A stretch of 64,000 bases of DNA, taken from assembly GCA_963576735.1 (NCBI GenBank), contig OY755187.1:9238001-9302000 (forward strand), in the 5' to 3' direction. The position numbers and the translations under genes were made by a program. Shown one piece after another: positions 36,859-48,302 of the stretch (position 1 is its first letter; each line of letters begins with the position of its first letter). The DNA is from Bedellia somnulentella (Eukaryota; Arthropoda; Insecta; Lepidoptera; Bedelliidae). The notes beneath the pieces were generated by a model. The model saw nothing but the letters and a program-made list of their open reading frames with translations. It was not told the origin of the DNA and did not search any database.

Positions 36859-37566
36859 GCGGCGTTTGAACTGCTTAAATTTTTAAAAAGTTTTAAATTT
36901 TAATTTTAAAAATATCTAGAGGATTTTGAAGCCCAGTAATATTTTTTTCTACGTTATAAAATAGTAAACTATTAATTTAAGACAAAAAAGAAAAACATGA
37001 ATATTCCCTATTGTGGACAATGCTCGATAATGTCCAATGACAGATGTTTAAATGTTTGATGGCATTAAGATATTTCTTTCATTTAGTTCAGGATGCAGTT
37101 TCAAAGATGAAATGAGGATATGAATGAATAATGTAAGTTTTAGGTTTTCTACATATTCTAGTTTTTTATTTAATAAACACAGAAAACCAAAATTTTTAAG
37201 TTCACAATGATACCTTAGCAAATTTTCACGAACACACACCCAAATCTGGTTTACAATACTTATGAGAAGAGATGTGATAGTGCTATTCAAACACGATCAT
37301 AACTATTTATAAAGCAAAATTCAAACACCTTTTAAAGAATTAAAAAATATTTCTCTGATAAGCTTTCTAACATAATAAGGCGAATCGCTACATACCAACA
37401 ATGTGAAATAACCCCAAGAATCGTACCCGATGTAGGTACCAGTATTTGACTGAACAATTACAAGTCCACTGTCCACCCTGAATTTGAATTGCAAGTCGCT
37501 ACTTCATTTGCACATTTTGATTACAATCCCAATCCGACCTACAGATATTCTCTAGCATGATGAAAC

Positions 37567-37589
37567 AATGTTTCCAAATCTGGGAAACA
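37567..37589. repeat. short hairpin
   Basis: ATGTTTCC and GGAAACAT form an 8-bp perfect stem around the 7-base loop AAATCTG. Confidence 0.5.
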
Positions 37590-38555
37590 TACTGATATTA
37601 CTGATTACTGTGATATATTTGGTACGCAAGTATAGACACAAACTCTAGTAATGTATTGGTAGAGACTCATGAAGCCTTATAAAATTTAAGGGAAAAGATG
37701 GTAATAAAAACATCGCTTACCGATATGATTCTCTGCCATTATTAAAATCTTACTAATATGTTTGTGTTTTTACCGTTGCCACAACCCAGGATTATCATGT
37801 GTTACATATGATCCCAGCTTATCGGGTTTACCAGGGATATTGTATTAAAAGTCTACACAGAAAAAACCTTCCAACTTGTTATTCTGGGATTAAACATTTT
37901 ACAACCAACCCGATTGAAAAATTGCACTTAAAAATAAAAAGGTATAGAATTACAACGTTTTTTTTTATATGTGACCTTTATGAATTATAAAGATTTTTCA
38001 ATATGAACAGGTAATAATAAACTAGATCTTGAGTCGGAATATACTTTAGGTTTAATTGTAGCAGATACTATTAAAGCAATTTAAGGATGATTCTAACATA
38101 TGACCAGAGAATCTCAAAGAGTAGACTCACAAAGGAGATTTATGAAAGCAAATTGACGAGTGTTGTTCAAAAGGGTCAGACACTGAGAAGATATAAGGAT
38201 CAAATGCGGGGTCTTAATCTTACAAGCCAGTTATGAACGAAAATATGTTTGAGGTTTTCAGGTATGATTAAGAGTTTATGGTCAGAGTTTTAGTAGTTCC
38301 ATTTCTAGAAGAAATAAGAAGAGTTAGTGAGTCCAAAGTTAAACTTCGTTAGATGCGCTATTTCAACAAAGGAAAATAACGTGTATAATTCATTTAAGTG
38401 TGTGTTATTTTTTTATTGTTTTAATATATTATAAACTAATTATCAAAATAATGCATCACATTCCTTCTCTGTATTAACTGTAAGAGCCCGTCATTTTGTA
38501 CATTCCTGCAGTTTTCGTAAAAATGGGTGTAAAGTGTTAGCTTAACATATTAATG

Positions 38556-38579
38556 TATAGATATAGATAGATAGATATA
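38556..38579. repeat. (GATA)n-like microsatellite
   Basis: Interrupted GATA units beside the inverted SINE head. Confidence 0.5.
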
Positions 38580-38585
38580 AGAAAG

Positions 38586-38662
38586 ACATGTAACCCGAAT
38601 TGGACACCGGGCCTCCTGCCATCCGAGGCTGAGTCATTACCACTTGAGTTATCATGTGAACA
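38586..38662 (-). mobile_element. tRNA-derived SINE head, inverted
   Basis: On the minus strand AACTCAAGTGGTAATGACTC resembles the A box of tRNA-derived lepidopteran SINEs. It is followed 25 bases later by a degenerate B box (GGTGTCCAATTC). Confidence 0.45.
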
Positions 38663-40011
38663 ACATAAGTCAAACTTTCCATTGTTGATACGGTACATAC
38701 TTATTTTATGGTTATTGCCACTTATGAATATTTCGTGATGGGTTGCTATGGATTTAATAACTTGATTCTGACTGATTGTCCATACAATATCTGTCAGTAT
38801 GTCACTTTTTGCATGACATAATAGCTCTAACATGCCCTATTATACCATTGCAGTCGTTTTAATGTGTTGGAAACTAATCACCAATCCTCTTTATTTTAAA
38901 ACCCAGTCTTCTGTCAACTTATAAAGATGGATTAAAGCCGTGAGTATATATTTAAGTTTATGATGAGATATCATTGTTTTATTTTACGTTATTATTAAAC
39001 AGTTGAAGCCATTAGTAATAGCCTATTTAAATCGCTCTATTTAAAAGGCTCTAATAGTTTTTATTTTCGTCCCAACAAAATTTGGTTGAGTGTCAATATA
39101 ATCTAAGAATTTATGACGTGTTTTAGTTTGATTATCACATTTTTAGTGACGTAAATTGATCAACTTTTATTCCATTCTATTCTAACAAATGCTGACACAG
39201 ATGTACTTCTCAGCAATCACATGTGACACAAATTCTGCGAAATCTTATATCAGCAATACGCCATTTGATGCTTCACATCATTTTCATATGACATTATTTT
39301 AAGAAAACTAAATCAGCTTTACACATGCAGTGAACACTTTTGCATCTTTGCAAGTTGGAAGATTGGTATTTTTTTTAAATTTTGCTTAAATGATATACTA
39401 ATATGATTTAGTAAAAATTTATCCTCAGACAATATTTATCTCGTATACAAAGACGAATTTGGGGGCACGTAATAATGCAAGCTTTAAACATGTGTTGCCT
39501 TGCCACAATTATGATACAATATTTTTTAACATTGTAAAGTTGTAAAACGAAAAATACTGCAAGGTTAAAATTTTGACATTAACCAATTTACACAGAAATT
39601 CGACTTGTTAAATCGTTGAGTAATTCAATAACAAAATTAATTTCGGACAGATGTTTGGCCGTTACATTTCATTTTTCATTCAATATAAAATGAGGGTCAA
39701 TAAATGTATAGCACAAGAAATTCACGACCGAACCCAAACGGCCCTGAGATAAGCAGAGAGTAAGCAACCGCACTGCCCACTACAATTTCGATAGTTCACT
39801 TTATTTATGTGCAAGTTAACATTGAAACATTGCCTACCTCCTACCAACAATAACCAGTCTTATAAATAAAGATATTTCATTTTGACTACCTCCATTTATA
39901 TAAGCAAAAACAACACATATTTATTGTTCGGAAATTATTTTCACATCACTCAAAACAGCAGGTGCAATATTACATGCAACACAGCTTCAGTAATATAAAA
40001 AAGCGACTTAC

Positions 40012-40184
40012 CAAAGGAGGCCAAGTCCATTCATTAAAAATCAGTCTTGATAAAACACATACAAAATAATACAAACAAACACACGAGGAGCACACAAAAT
40101 TGAAATATTCACTTTTTGGACGCAAATGACTAGATTTAGAGAGCAACCGAGACGTCTGAGCGCGTCGGCGACTGAACCATGACT
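40012..40184 (-). CDS. candidate first exon of an unidentified minus-strand gene
   Basis: This is a 173-base exon model. It starts at the initiator A at 40184 and ends at 40012, where CCTTTG meets GTAAGTCGC, a strong donor. The leader is locally G+C-rich for this window. It carries two short upstream reading frames: MVQSPTRSDVSVAL then stop, and MCFIKTDF then stop. Two overlapping ATGs lie next to the donor. The one at 40030 would begin MDLASF with a phase-1 junction; the one four bases earlier would begin MNGLGLL. Neither has a strong start context, so the exon may be wholly untranslated. No second exon was found downstream; the recursive sites at 23185 and 8783 follow on the same strand. 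I do not recognise the protein. Promoter, leader and donor agree in orientation, which is the main support. Confidence 0.4.
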
Positions 40185-40187
40185 GGC
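40153..40187 (-). promoter_or_regulatory. candidate TATA-less core promoter: initiator plus DPE
   Basis: On the minus strand CCAGTC fits the insect initiator consensus, with A+1 at 40184. The sequence AGACG at 40157-40153 fits the downstream promoter element RGWYV and sits at exactly +28 to +32, the spacing this element requires. No TATA box lies at the expected distance upstream. A second initiator-like TCAGTC lies eleven bases downstream but has no DPE in register. DPE promoters are frequent in developmental regulator genes of insects, which also tend to have very long introns. Confidence 0.4.
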
Positions 40188-43100
40188 GCGGAATCGGTGA
40201 CTACGCGAACTTGAATTGAACGAGGGTCAGGTTTTCGAAAAAGCCACGAACAAAGCAAGGGCACTCACATATAGGAGCGAGATGAATGTAACGAAAAGAA
40301 ACATTAATAATTTTATATTAGCCCGCCCCAGCGCTTCTCAACATTCAGAGAAATGCTATCTATTTGGATAAGAATCAGTTCATAAATGGTCATATGAAAT
40401 AGTACGTTTTTCGGATAACAAGAGTAGGTTAAGTTAATAAATGTTTTTATTCTTATACAAGGTTATATAGGGAAAGTTTCGCAGTGAAATTGTTCACTGA
40501 GGTGCAACTGAAGTTATAAGTTGATTCTCGAACTATATCCATGTAGTTATTTTGTTGAAGTAGTCTTTAGAGTCCCACTCAGGTTTTTACTACTTTTATA
40601 TATTTACAAAAGTTATGAGTTATTAATTGATGTATTTGTCTTATCTTGACTATATTTTGCAAATTTGCAACAGTGCAGTGGGTAGATTTTCAGTCTTTTG
40701 ATTCTACATATGATTAAGATAGCATTAAATTAATAAAACTTAGTGGAAAATACAGTTTAAATGTAGTAGGTATTATGAATAATGCGACTCAAATAACAAG
40801 TCTTTTAAGATGCAAAAAACAAGCGAGACATATTCAAGGACATCAACAAGCGATCATTGTACCCAACTTATATTTAATTCAGTGCTATAAATCATTGGTT
40901 ATTTTAAAATTTAACGGATTTCCGAACACGTTGCATGCTTGCATGTGATCCGTAGAAACGTCCGCTGGACAACAACCTCTTCGAAAAATTACCTAAAGGA
41001 CAGACAGAACGATGCACTGTGCAATATAATTGTTTTTTGCGTAACAGAAATGGACAAGAAAATGAATTATTAGATATATATAGGTAAATTTATTAGTTGA
41101 TTTGACTCTTCTTTCTGCAAGTCTTAAAAGATAATGGACGAAGAATGACGTGTGTTTCTTGCAAATATGTATTATGAGGAGATGAATGTAAATGTCTCAA
41201 TTTCTTAGAACAGATATATATTTAATGACGTCGATTTTAGAGCAGCTATAAAACAGTGTTTAGCACATAATTTTACGGTGTGGTAATAACAACAGTAGTA
41301 CTTATAACAGATAACTTGGTATTAGGGTTGTTATGGTGCGGGGAAACATCGTGAGAAAACCCACTTGGTTAGGTTATACTTAGTTGTGTGACATACTAAA
41401 CGAAGAATCCACCGGTACGCTTGCATAAGGTTTAACATATTATGTGGGTACACTGTCCAGGCATATCTTAAAATTCTTCGACCGCTCGAAGGTAAAAATC
41501 TAACGAAGGCAAGAGATTTTTTAATTCTTTACTGTTGTCACATGTCTAAAATTACTACCATTACTGAAACATTCTATAACATACGAGTAGGATCTCTTTA
41601 TTTGATTTTATCTACATGCGTCAGCCAGCAGCTGGAAGACTACTGATTATATTTTTTGTTTTTTATGTTACAACAAATCACTCACACAGCACAATTAAAT
41701 CCAATGAAATCCTATCAACATTCATCAAGTTTCTTCATTTTATCTCAACAATATTACACTATTTAACTCACAAAAAAGCCCTGAAGCTATTAATTTTCCT
41801 AATTGTCACAGCTGATGAGCAAAAAGAAGGGCAAATGAGATTCGCAAGCAGTGACATCAAAGGTCTATCTGCATCGCAAAAAAAATGAAAACAAAAAAGT
41901 TTTAGAGCCACAGATGGCGAGTCGGGTTTTGCAGCTGTCGCGGCGCGGGCGCATGTGTTTAACATATAATGAAGTAAAATAAAGGGAACAGTCTAACTAG
42001 GTGGTCGGGAACAAAGACCTGATTCTTTCAGTTTTGTTTTGTTATTTATTTACTGAAATAGGTGATGCAGTTTATGTGGGGTTTTCACGTTGGCTGCATT
42101 GCAAATTTGTTGCTGAGAGCTTTTGGTATAGGCAATTGATTTAACAACTTAATAGAGCGCTTACAAGTCTGCTTTAGATTTCACAAGGACATATATTAGA
42201 GTCACCCACGACGGGTCAAATGAAGATATTTTTGTTTATTTTGTTGTCTGCGACGACAGAAAATTCGTATGTCACTAATTTTGTCCTTAACGATTAATTT
42301 AATTTAGTTTTGTTGCTTGAATTAGAAAACACAAGGTAACTTAATATGGTATGTAAGTTAACCCAGTGTTTCAAATGTAGGCATCATTATATACCTAACT
42401 GTTTGTTTACTAAATAACAAGACATTGATGTGCTTTGTCAGCGAAAAAACACTTAGGTTAAAAAGTCCCTATCTCACTCAAAAAAAACATTATATTTAAA
42501 CTTCAAAGCTTTCATACAACAAAGTTCGCTTACTGTGCCATGACTTTTATAACGCACTTTACGCAATGCACGCACGTGTGGATGTTCTGTCAATGTGTGC
42601 GTGAACGTACGCGTGTATACATGGTGTGCCGATGGGGTGTTTAATTGGTCATATTTTTACAGGACTTTCAACCTTAGAGCACATAAATAAAACGGCTGAT
42701 CGTAATTGTGGAAGTCTATTTATAGTTCCTACTTGATCTTTTTGTTGATGTATTTCTCGTTACGAGATTAAAGTGGTACAAATGTAGCTGCAAGGCTTGT
42801 CAGCATCTAAATTTAAATGACGGAGTGCACAAAATGTGAATGAAAAAGTTTAAAACAAGATAACATAGCGAAAAAAAGATGAATACGACACATTGCGTTC
42901 GTACGCAAGATCGCAATTAACAGGAGTAGTTGTACATTAAACATTAATTTGATTCCTCTGACAACTAACTGCTCGGCAAAATTGCTGAGACGATTCTGCC
43001 CTTCGGGTTATATTCATATTAGACGAATAAAAGCATTGTCATCTTTTCTTTATACGCATATTTTCTTTATATAAAAGCAGGACAGCATTGGATACTCGTT

Positions 43101-43370
43101 AAAAAATTAAACGTTTTTGCAATAGTCCTGAGAGAAATATAGTCACTACTCTAATAAAGGAAACGCGATTTTAACCCACTACGTTTCCAGCTGGTTGCTT
43201 CGCCACAAAATCACACTCTTTTTGCAGAAATTTAGGAGCAAATCAAACTGCTATACATATCACTCGCACAAAAACAGCGACAACTAGAAAACCAATAAAC
43301 AGAAAACCAATAACATCCAAAAAACCAGTGACAATCTAAAAACAAGAGTAAAGAGAAGCCATATTGAACC
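40188..43370. other. no confident gene; G+C-rich patch at 41900-41960
   Basis: 41900-41960 is G+C-rich and opens a minus-strand frame (MLNTCARAATAAKPDSPSVA), but no donor or promoter elements could be matched. The SINE scrap at 41333 is the only placed repeat. Confidence 0.4.
41333..41372 (+). mobile_element. SINE internal fragment
   Basis: GGGGAAACATCGTGAGAAAA then CCCACT matches the widely conserved middle of moth/butterfly SINEs (GGAAAACATCGTGAGGAAAC). No tRNA head is seen nearby. Confidence 0.4.
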
Positions 43371-43559
43371 TTGACAAGTGACATTGACCCCTACCGGGAA
43401 TGCATTCGAATTACGAACAATGTTGGGCTTGTACGCTTATGGAACATTCTAGTGCAAGGGAAGCGTAAGTACAGACTCATACATGACGCTGAAAATGCAT
43501 CGGTTGTCTTTTTTTATGGTCTTGTTAGGGATAGACGGATCATACGTTCAAAGATGTAG
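43371..43559 (+). other. unassigned open frame with an internal GTAAGT
   Basis: This is a 62-codon frame without an ATG (it opens with TTG after a TGA) that reads in part NNVGLVRLWNILVQGKRKYR. A GTAAGTACAG donor-like sequence at 43468 follows GAAGC within the frame. Composition is protein-like, but no start, acceptor or family can be named. It may be a decayed transposon fragment. Confidence 0.12.
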
Positions 43560-44336
43560 CTATGTATTAAATTTTGTTACAGGACAAAGTTTTTTTAGAT
43601 TTACGATGATTTTTCAGTGTAAGATTACTGGAAGCAGGGTTGTTTTTTTTATAAAAAAATAATGCTGAGTAGCTTGCCTTTTGGGTAGTTTCTTATTTTA
43701 GATGGCAATCATGAATAAAGAATATATAGATATTGAACTATACTGGTTAAGGCTGCGAATCCACAAGAGATATCTGAGGATAATATGTTTTTAAAGCCCC
43801 AATAGAAGTACTTAATTTACTTATCCTAAAGTGAGGCGACGTTAATTAAGCGTTTCTGTAATTTGCGTTTAAATTAAATTTACCTCGGGTCAAAGCCCAG
43901 TCATGTATTTGAAAAATTGTAAATGCATCTCATAGATTTAAAGTATAAGCCTTAGATTTGTTTAAATATTGATAAATCGTCATAACAGTATATCTTCCTT
44001 AACAATTCGTCAACACTGTACAAACATAAATCTAATTAAAACCTTTCCTATCCCGTATGATCAATTCAAGATTCATCTATGAGCCACCTCCAAATCTATT
44101 TAACCGTAACATCGGATACAAAATTAATCAAACGCGTTCAAAGCATTTCGGATACCGTACAAATGAGTGTGTCCAGTGTAATTGGTCTCCCGATTAAGGA
44201 AATTTCAGCTCTATTGTTTGAGGAGTCGTATGGTTATGTAGGTCAGGTTCGCTGGTCGCTGTCACAGCCAAGTTGAGGTAGGACGCCGGATGTGTATAGT
44301 ACATTGCACTTGCATGGGATGCTATATGAATGTTAG

Positions 44337-44625
44337 GCTTGTGTTTTAACTTCACTTGGGTTTAGTCTTGGTTTATGTTAAACTGTTGGTAGAGGCGGTG
44401 ATTCTTTTAATGTGAGGATTGTTTAAGAGTAAGATGATGTTCTTTGGATTATTATTGGCAGCAACAATCTTTTAGATATGCTTGTCTTTTAATTTCACTT
44501 GGGTTTAATCTTTATTTATTTTTTTAACTATTGGCAAGGGTTGTGGTGTATGTTTTTTAACTTCGATCGTTTCGGTGTATGATGATGTTCTTCAGATTAT
44601 TACTGTATACAAAGGTTATGTAGTA
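44337..44625. repeat. diverged tandem duplication, period about 143 bp
   Basis: Both units contain TTCACTTGGGTTTA followed by AACTxTTGG and later GATGATGTTCTT...GATTATTA. The unit starts are at 44337 and 44480. It ends about 160 bases from the recursive site near 44832. Confidence 0.5.
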
Positions 44626-44785
44626 ACCTTAAGAGAAATGCCTTTGATCATATACTAAACATATGTATCTATCAAGATAAAATTGACTTTAGATCTCTTA
44701 AATATAGCCGCGAACACATAACATAAGTGAATGTGATTTTAAAAAGTTTTATTAATTTTATGCATAACATTCACGTACTTAGAAT

Positions 44786-44858
44786 ACTCACCATGAACGC
44801 CAAGCTGAACTTATTTAACTTAAAGACTTACCTGAAAAATTAAAATACAATCAGTATG
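44786..44858 (-). other. candidate recursive splice site 1 with a 40-nt RS-exon
   Basis: The minus strand reads CTGAT (branch-point-like, about 22 bases upstream), then TTTTAATTTTTCAG, then GTAAGTCTT, with the junction between 44832 and 44831. Forty bases further on there is a second strong donor, ATG joined to GTGAGT, at 44792/44791. The segment 44792-44831 could thus be included as a 40-nt exon or skipped by reuse of the rebuilt GTAAGT. That is the arrangement called an RS-exon in long vertebrate introns. Its length is not a multiple of three and it contains TAA triplets, so inclusion would normally break a reading frame. Confidence 0.6.
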
Positions 44859-45339
44859 AAGTCGCTTAAATTTGCAAGGCATGAAAGAAATTTAATAATT
44901 TTACCTCAATTTGTAATTTATAAAAAATACTGACAGTAGCCTGTGGTATTTATGAAATCCCTAAAATTTAATTTATGTATTAGAAAAATGAGATATGGTT
45001 TCAACTTTTCTAAGACTTAATACACTAGATAAACGTTACTAAAAGAAAAACAGGCACAATTGGCAAGTGTCTATGTTTATGTCATAAAATAAAATAACTG
45101 AAGACCATCAATTGAAACCACATCAACCATAAACGAAAGGGCAAGGTAAACTAACGGGAATGGATGTATGTTAATAGTATATTACGTATTCTATAACGAA
45201 AGTGAATTGAGAGAACATAAAAAAGGTACTTTTATAGTTTGAAATTAAAAGCTCTTTTACTATATGAAACTTTTTATTATATGAAAAGTGATTAAGGTGA
45301 TAATAGAATAAGTATTTTTCACTATACTGAATAATATGG

Positions 45340-45393
45340 GTAAGAATAGGGCAAGCAGGACCGGCCGGAGATAAAGATGATGATGATGATATG
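45340..45393 (+). mobile_element. possible LINE tail ending in (GAT)n
   Basis: GGACCGGCCGGAGATAAAGA runs into five GAT triplets. A G+C-rich end followed by a trinucleotide tail is typical of some insect LINE 3' ends; only this short piece can be seen. Confidence 0.3.
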
Positions 45394-45399
45394 ATTTGT

Positions 45400-46145
45400 T
45401 ATAGATTTAAGAATTAGTTTACATTTGAAGAGGTGGGTGGTAGACTAAGCGATTGAATCAGTTGATGAATTACAGCTAATTAAAGTTATTTTCAAGGATT
45501 ACAGCAAATAGGTATGTACGAATTACTTTATTAACTAAAAGGTTACTTCATTCCAAGTTAATTAATTGCATAACTTTTAAAACACTTACGATAATATATC
45601 CAGTGAAGGAGCACAGGGGAATACATAAGTTCTCTCATACCTTTGGAATAAAGTGGGAGGTGGTCCTACCTTCAATAAAAAGAGCGCTATGAAGAAGCTC
45701 CTCTATTATTAATATTAGAATTATTAATTAATTGACTAACCACATGTTGCAGTTACAGACGTATCACAAACGAGAAAATGCTACCAATTACAAGGTTTTT
45801 TTTTAATTATAAGAAGTACAGTACACCTACCTACCCCTAAACAAGATAGTTTTTAGAGCTAAGTATACAGCAGTCACACCTAGAAGCGTGTTAATACGTA
45901 TATAATATTGATTCATTTTGAGAGCCGGGGTTCATCGGCCGGGTCGATGACCTGTTGACATGAAGGGCCGCTTCGCCATAATGTGATGTGATAGGTAGGT
46001 TTTTATTTCGTATCTCATCGCACTAAATTGTTTTATTAGAGTAAGACATGGATCCATGAACCATCACGCCTTTTAGTTTCAAAGGTGGACAGACTTATTT
46101 ACGAAAAATTGTGGAGATGTTTTGAATATTATATAACAACCAGAA
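45400..46145. other. no gene seen; G+C-rich patch at 45920-45990
   Basis: The patch (GAGCCGGGGTTCATCGGCCG, then a GTGATGTGATAGG end) has the look of another decayed LINE 3' end, but no second copy was found to support it. Confidence 0.3.
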
Positions 46146-46320
46146 CCATGATAGCTCAGAGGCAAAACCATCACTTCTCTCTCAGGAGACACGATTTTAA
46201 ATTTTAAATCGACCCTAAAGCGATGTGTCTTTTCTAAATTCATATGTGTGGTTCATTTCATTTATCAATGTTGTTAGCGATGAGGGAAGATATCACATGG
46301 CTTAGTGGTACTTAATTTGT
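46146..46320 (+). mobile_element. tRNA-derived SINE, decayed
   Basis: The head GATAGCTCAGAGGCAAAACC is A-box-like. It is followed by a TTTCTAAATTCATATGTGTG section and a GATGAGGGAAGATATCACA section in the same order as in lepidopteran SINEs. The B box is barely recognisable. Confidence 0.45.
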
Positions 46321-46364
46321 TATTTTAATATTGACTTAGTTTGACTAACTGATATAAATAATTC

Positions 46365-46676
46365 CAATGCGTGGTCTAGCGTATATAAAAAAGTTACAAG
46401 ATTATTTATAATTACATATACTCACGGCTATAAATCCCTAGATGCCACTTTAGGAAAGTAAGTGGGGAAAAGATGGTAAAATAAAGGTTTTTGGTGATTG
46501 GTCTCCCACCGCATCGCCCAAAAATCCCTTAAAAGCCCCAATACCGTAAGTCGCCTCTTACGTACACCCATCGGAAGAAATGGGGTAGTGCTATTCTAAG
46601 CCGACACTACACAGCAAATGCATGTAAATACAATGCGTGGTCTAGCGTATTTAAAAAAGTCTTAAGATTATTTATA
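46365..46676. repeat. 46-bp direct repeats flanking the inverted family A copy
   Basis: CAATGCGTGGTCTAGCGTAT...AGATTATTTATA at 46365-46410 and 46631-46676 differs at four positions. The 220 bases between are the family A element plus about 15 bases. Confidence 0.7.
46412..46615 (-). mobile_element. family A element, inverted, between 46-bp direct repeats
   Basis: This minus-strand copy has the tail at the left and the GCTGTGTAGTGTCGG start at 46615. It has lost part of the section after the GATGCGG motif and lacks most of the TATG tail. The flanks 46365-46410 and 46631-46676 are 46-bp direct repeats with four mismatches, far longer than an ordinary target-site duplication. Confidence 0.75.
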
Positions 46677-46868
46677 CATGTGACTTGCTTAATATTGTCG
46701 TTTTGTGTACAAACTTTTAGTTCAACAAGTGACTTGGCAGATACGTTTCTACAGCTTTATTGTGATATAAATAAAGACTATTATTCGACATGAAAGTGAT
46801 TAATGCACATTTTAATTTTGCGCTAGGCTTTGTTCAATTACAACATACATACGATTATTAACACTATA

Positions 46869-46906
46869 AGTTCCCATTAGGGTAGGTGGAAACTATCGAT
46901 CGATAC
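46869..46906 (-). mobile_element. family B LINE 3' scrap, inverted
   Basis: AGTTCCCATTAGGGTAGGTG then CTATCGATCG is the reverse complement of the conserved GATCGATAG...CTACCCCAATGGGAACT end. Confidence 0.45.
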
Positions 46907-47261
46907 GATACTACGATAAACTATTTTTACTATACTGGCAAACCTCTGGATAACCTTACGTTAGTCATCATTTCTTTTAGTTTTTCACACTTTAGCCAAA
47001 TTGTCTATTTGATATACCGTACCACCACACTGGCTATGTGTATCTCTTTCACCAATGTAGTTTCATCCAACGTCTAGATGAGGCCGAACCTTCTGGATCA
47101 TTCCCTTCTCTATCTTTTTTACAATATCATCTTTCACAGCACAATTTTAACGAATCACACGACAAATACAAATTCCTAATTCTGGTATCAGTAATAGTAC
47201 ATCGCCAATAGACGGACCCACCAAGAGGCGAAGCTTATTCTGAACAGGAAGATTAGACCAT

Positions 47262-47462
47262 AGCATCAAAGCCTACCACACTGGCCTAATATGGGCAAAC
47301 TTCAACGACTTTTACCATTCATAGAAGCTAAAAGTAGTTCCCACGAAAGTGCAGCCTAATTCTGATTAAGATAAATTTACAAATTGTGTGTTTGTCTACC
47401 CCTCGCTATTCGAACAAAGCTAAGTGCTCTAACCATTAAACCAAGCAGACGGATGGTTATTA
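47262..47462 (-). mobile_element. tRNA-derived SINE, inverted, near full length
   Basis: On the minus strand the head TGGTTTAATGGTTAGAGCAC (A box) and TTGTTCGAATAGC (B box) are both clear. About 170 bases on, GTTTGCCCATATTAGGCCAG and TGTGGTAGG match the 3' section typical of lepidopteran SINEs. The central CATCGTGAGGAAAC section is not evident. A minus-strand origin with both boxes makes this the best SINE in the window. Confidence 0.6.
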
Positions 47463-47744
47463 AAAATTAAATAAAGCCATTAATGATGGCGGGGTTATAA
47501 AATAAAAGTAGAGGTACACTGAAGCTCCCCCCATATTTATGTACTGTATAGATGTGCGAATGAAGAATATAAAACTGGGAAGATAATTATATAAGAAAAA
47601 TACGTTAAGTAGATCCAAATGTTTATGCTTTGCTATTACAGCTATGCTATTCGTATCTCAGATAAATACATACTCCTAGATTTCTTCCATCCAGTTTTGG
47701 GAGTTATAATGTTATTGAGTTTTATGTTGGGCTATATTGCACGA

Positions 47745-47777
47745 AACGTACTTACGTACGTTACGTTACGTAACGTT
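47745..47777. repeat. ACGT-rich palindromic stretch
   Basis: Overlapping ACGTA/ACGTT units culminate in the 14-bp perfect palindrome ACGTTACGTAACGT. Confidence 0.5.
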
Positions 47778-48302
47778 ATTTTTGTAAATAAAAGTATGAA
47801 TAAATGTATAATGATTACTGAATGCATATGATATAACATACGGCTTGCCATCAGGATCGAACAAAAGCTATTTAATTCTTATCAAAGTATTTGTCTACCC
47901 AATTGGACAACAAGTCTTGAGCATACACAAAGATGATATTGATCAAGGAGCTAACCCTCAAGTGAATTATGCAATTTTCAGTTGCACATGCGACAGTCCT
48001 TCCGTTTAGTGTTGTGTTACACGCGTTCTCGATATCGATATTGGTAACCGGATAGTGTTGACATCGAACGCAACTATTGATATCGATTACCTAGAAAAGG
48101 ACATTGAAAGGATAATGTTTGTAAGAACGCATAATGAATAACTAATTGCGTACGCTTGCTAGATGTTAATTATTGTCTTTGTCTTCCTACTTCGTAAGAC
48201 AATGCGTGAGGTGTTTTGTAACGATGATGTACTCGTTGGGGTAAGCAAGTACGTTGATACAGATTTTCGTGAGAATCTATATTTTTCTTTAGAATAAATA
48301 AA

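Larger units (their letters stand above)
35264..40011. other. no gene seen apart from listed sites
   Basis: Apart from the CRE/YY1 cluster at 36757-36858, the 37567 hairpin and the SINE head at 38586, nothing stands out. On the minus strand this would be the start of the intron after the 40012 donor. Confidence 0.45.

Noticed and set aside
38255..38275. plus-strand TTTTCAG|GTATGA as a recursive splice site
   Set aside because: Short tract and non-consensus donor; the single plus-strand case is at chance level.
44296..44322. CATTGCACTTGCATGGGA as a miR-92/miR-25-like microRNA
   Set aside because: Only the seed matches; no hairpin partner was found in the flanks.
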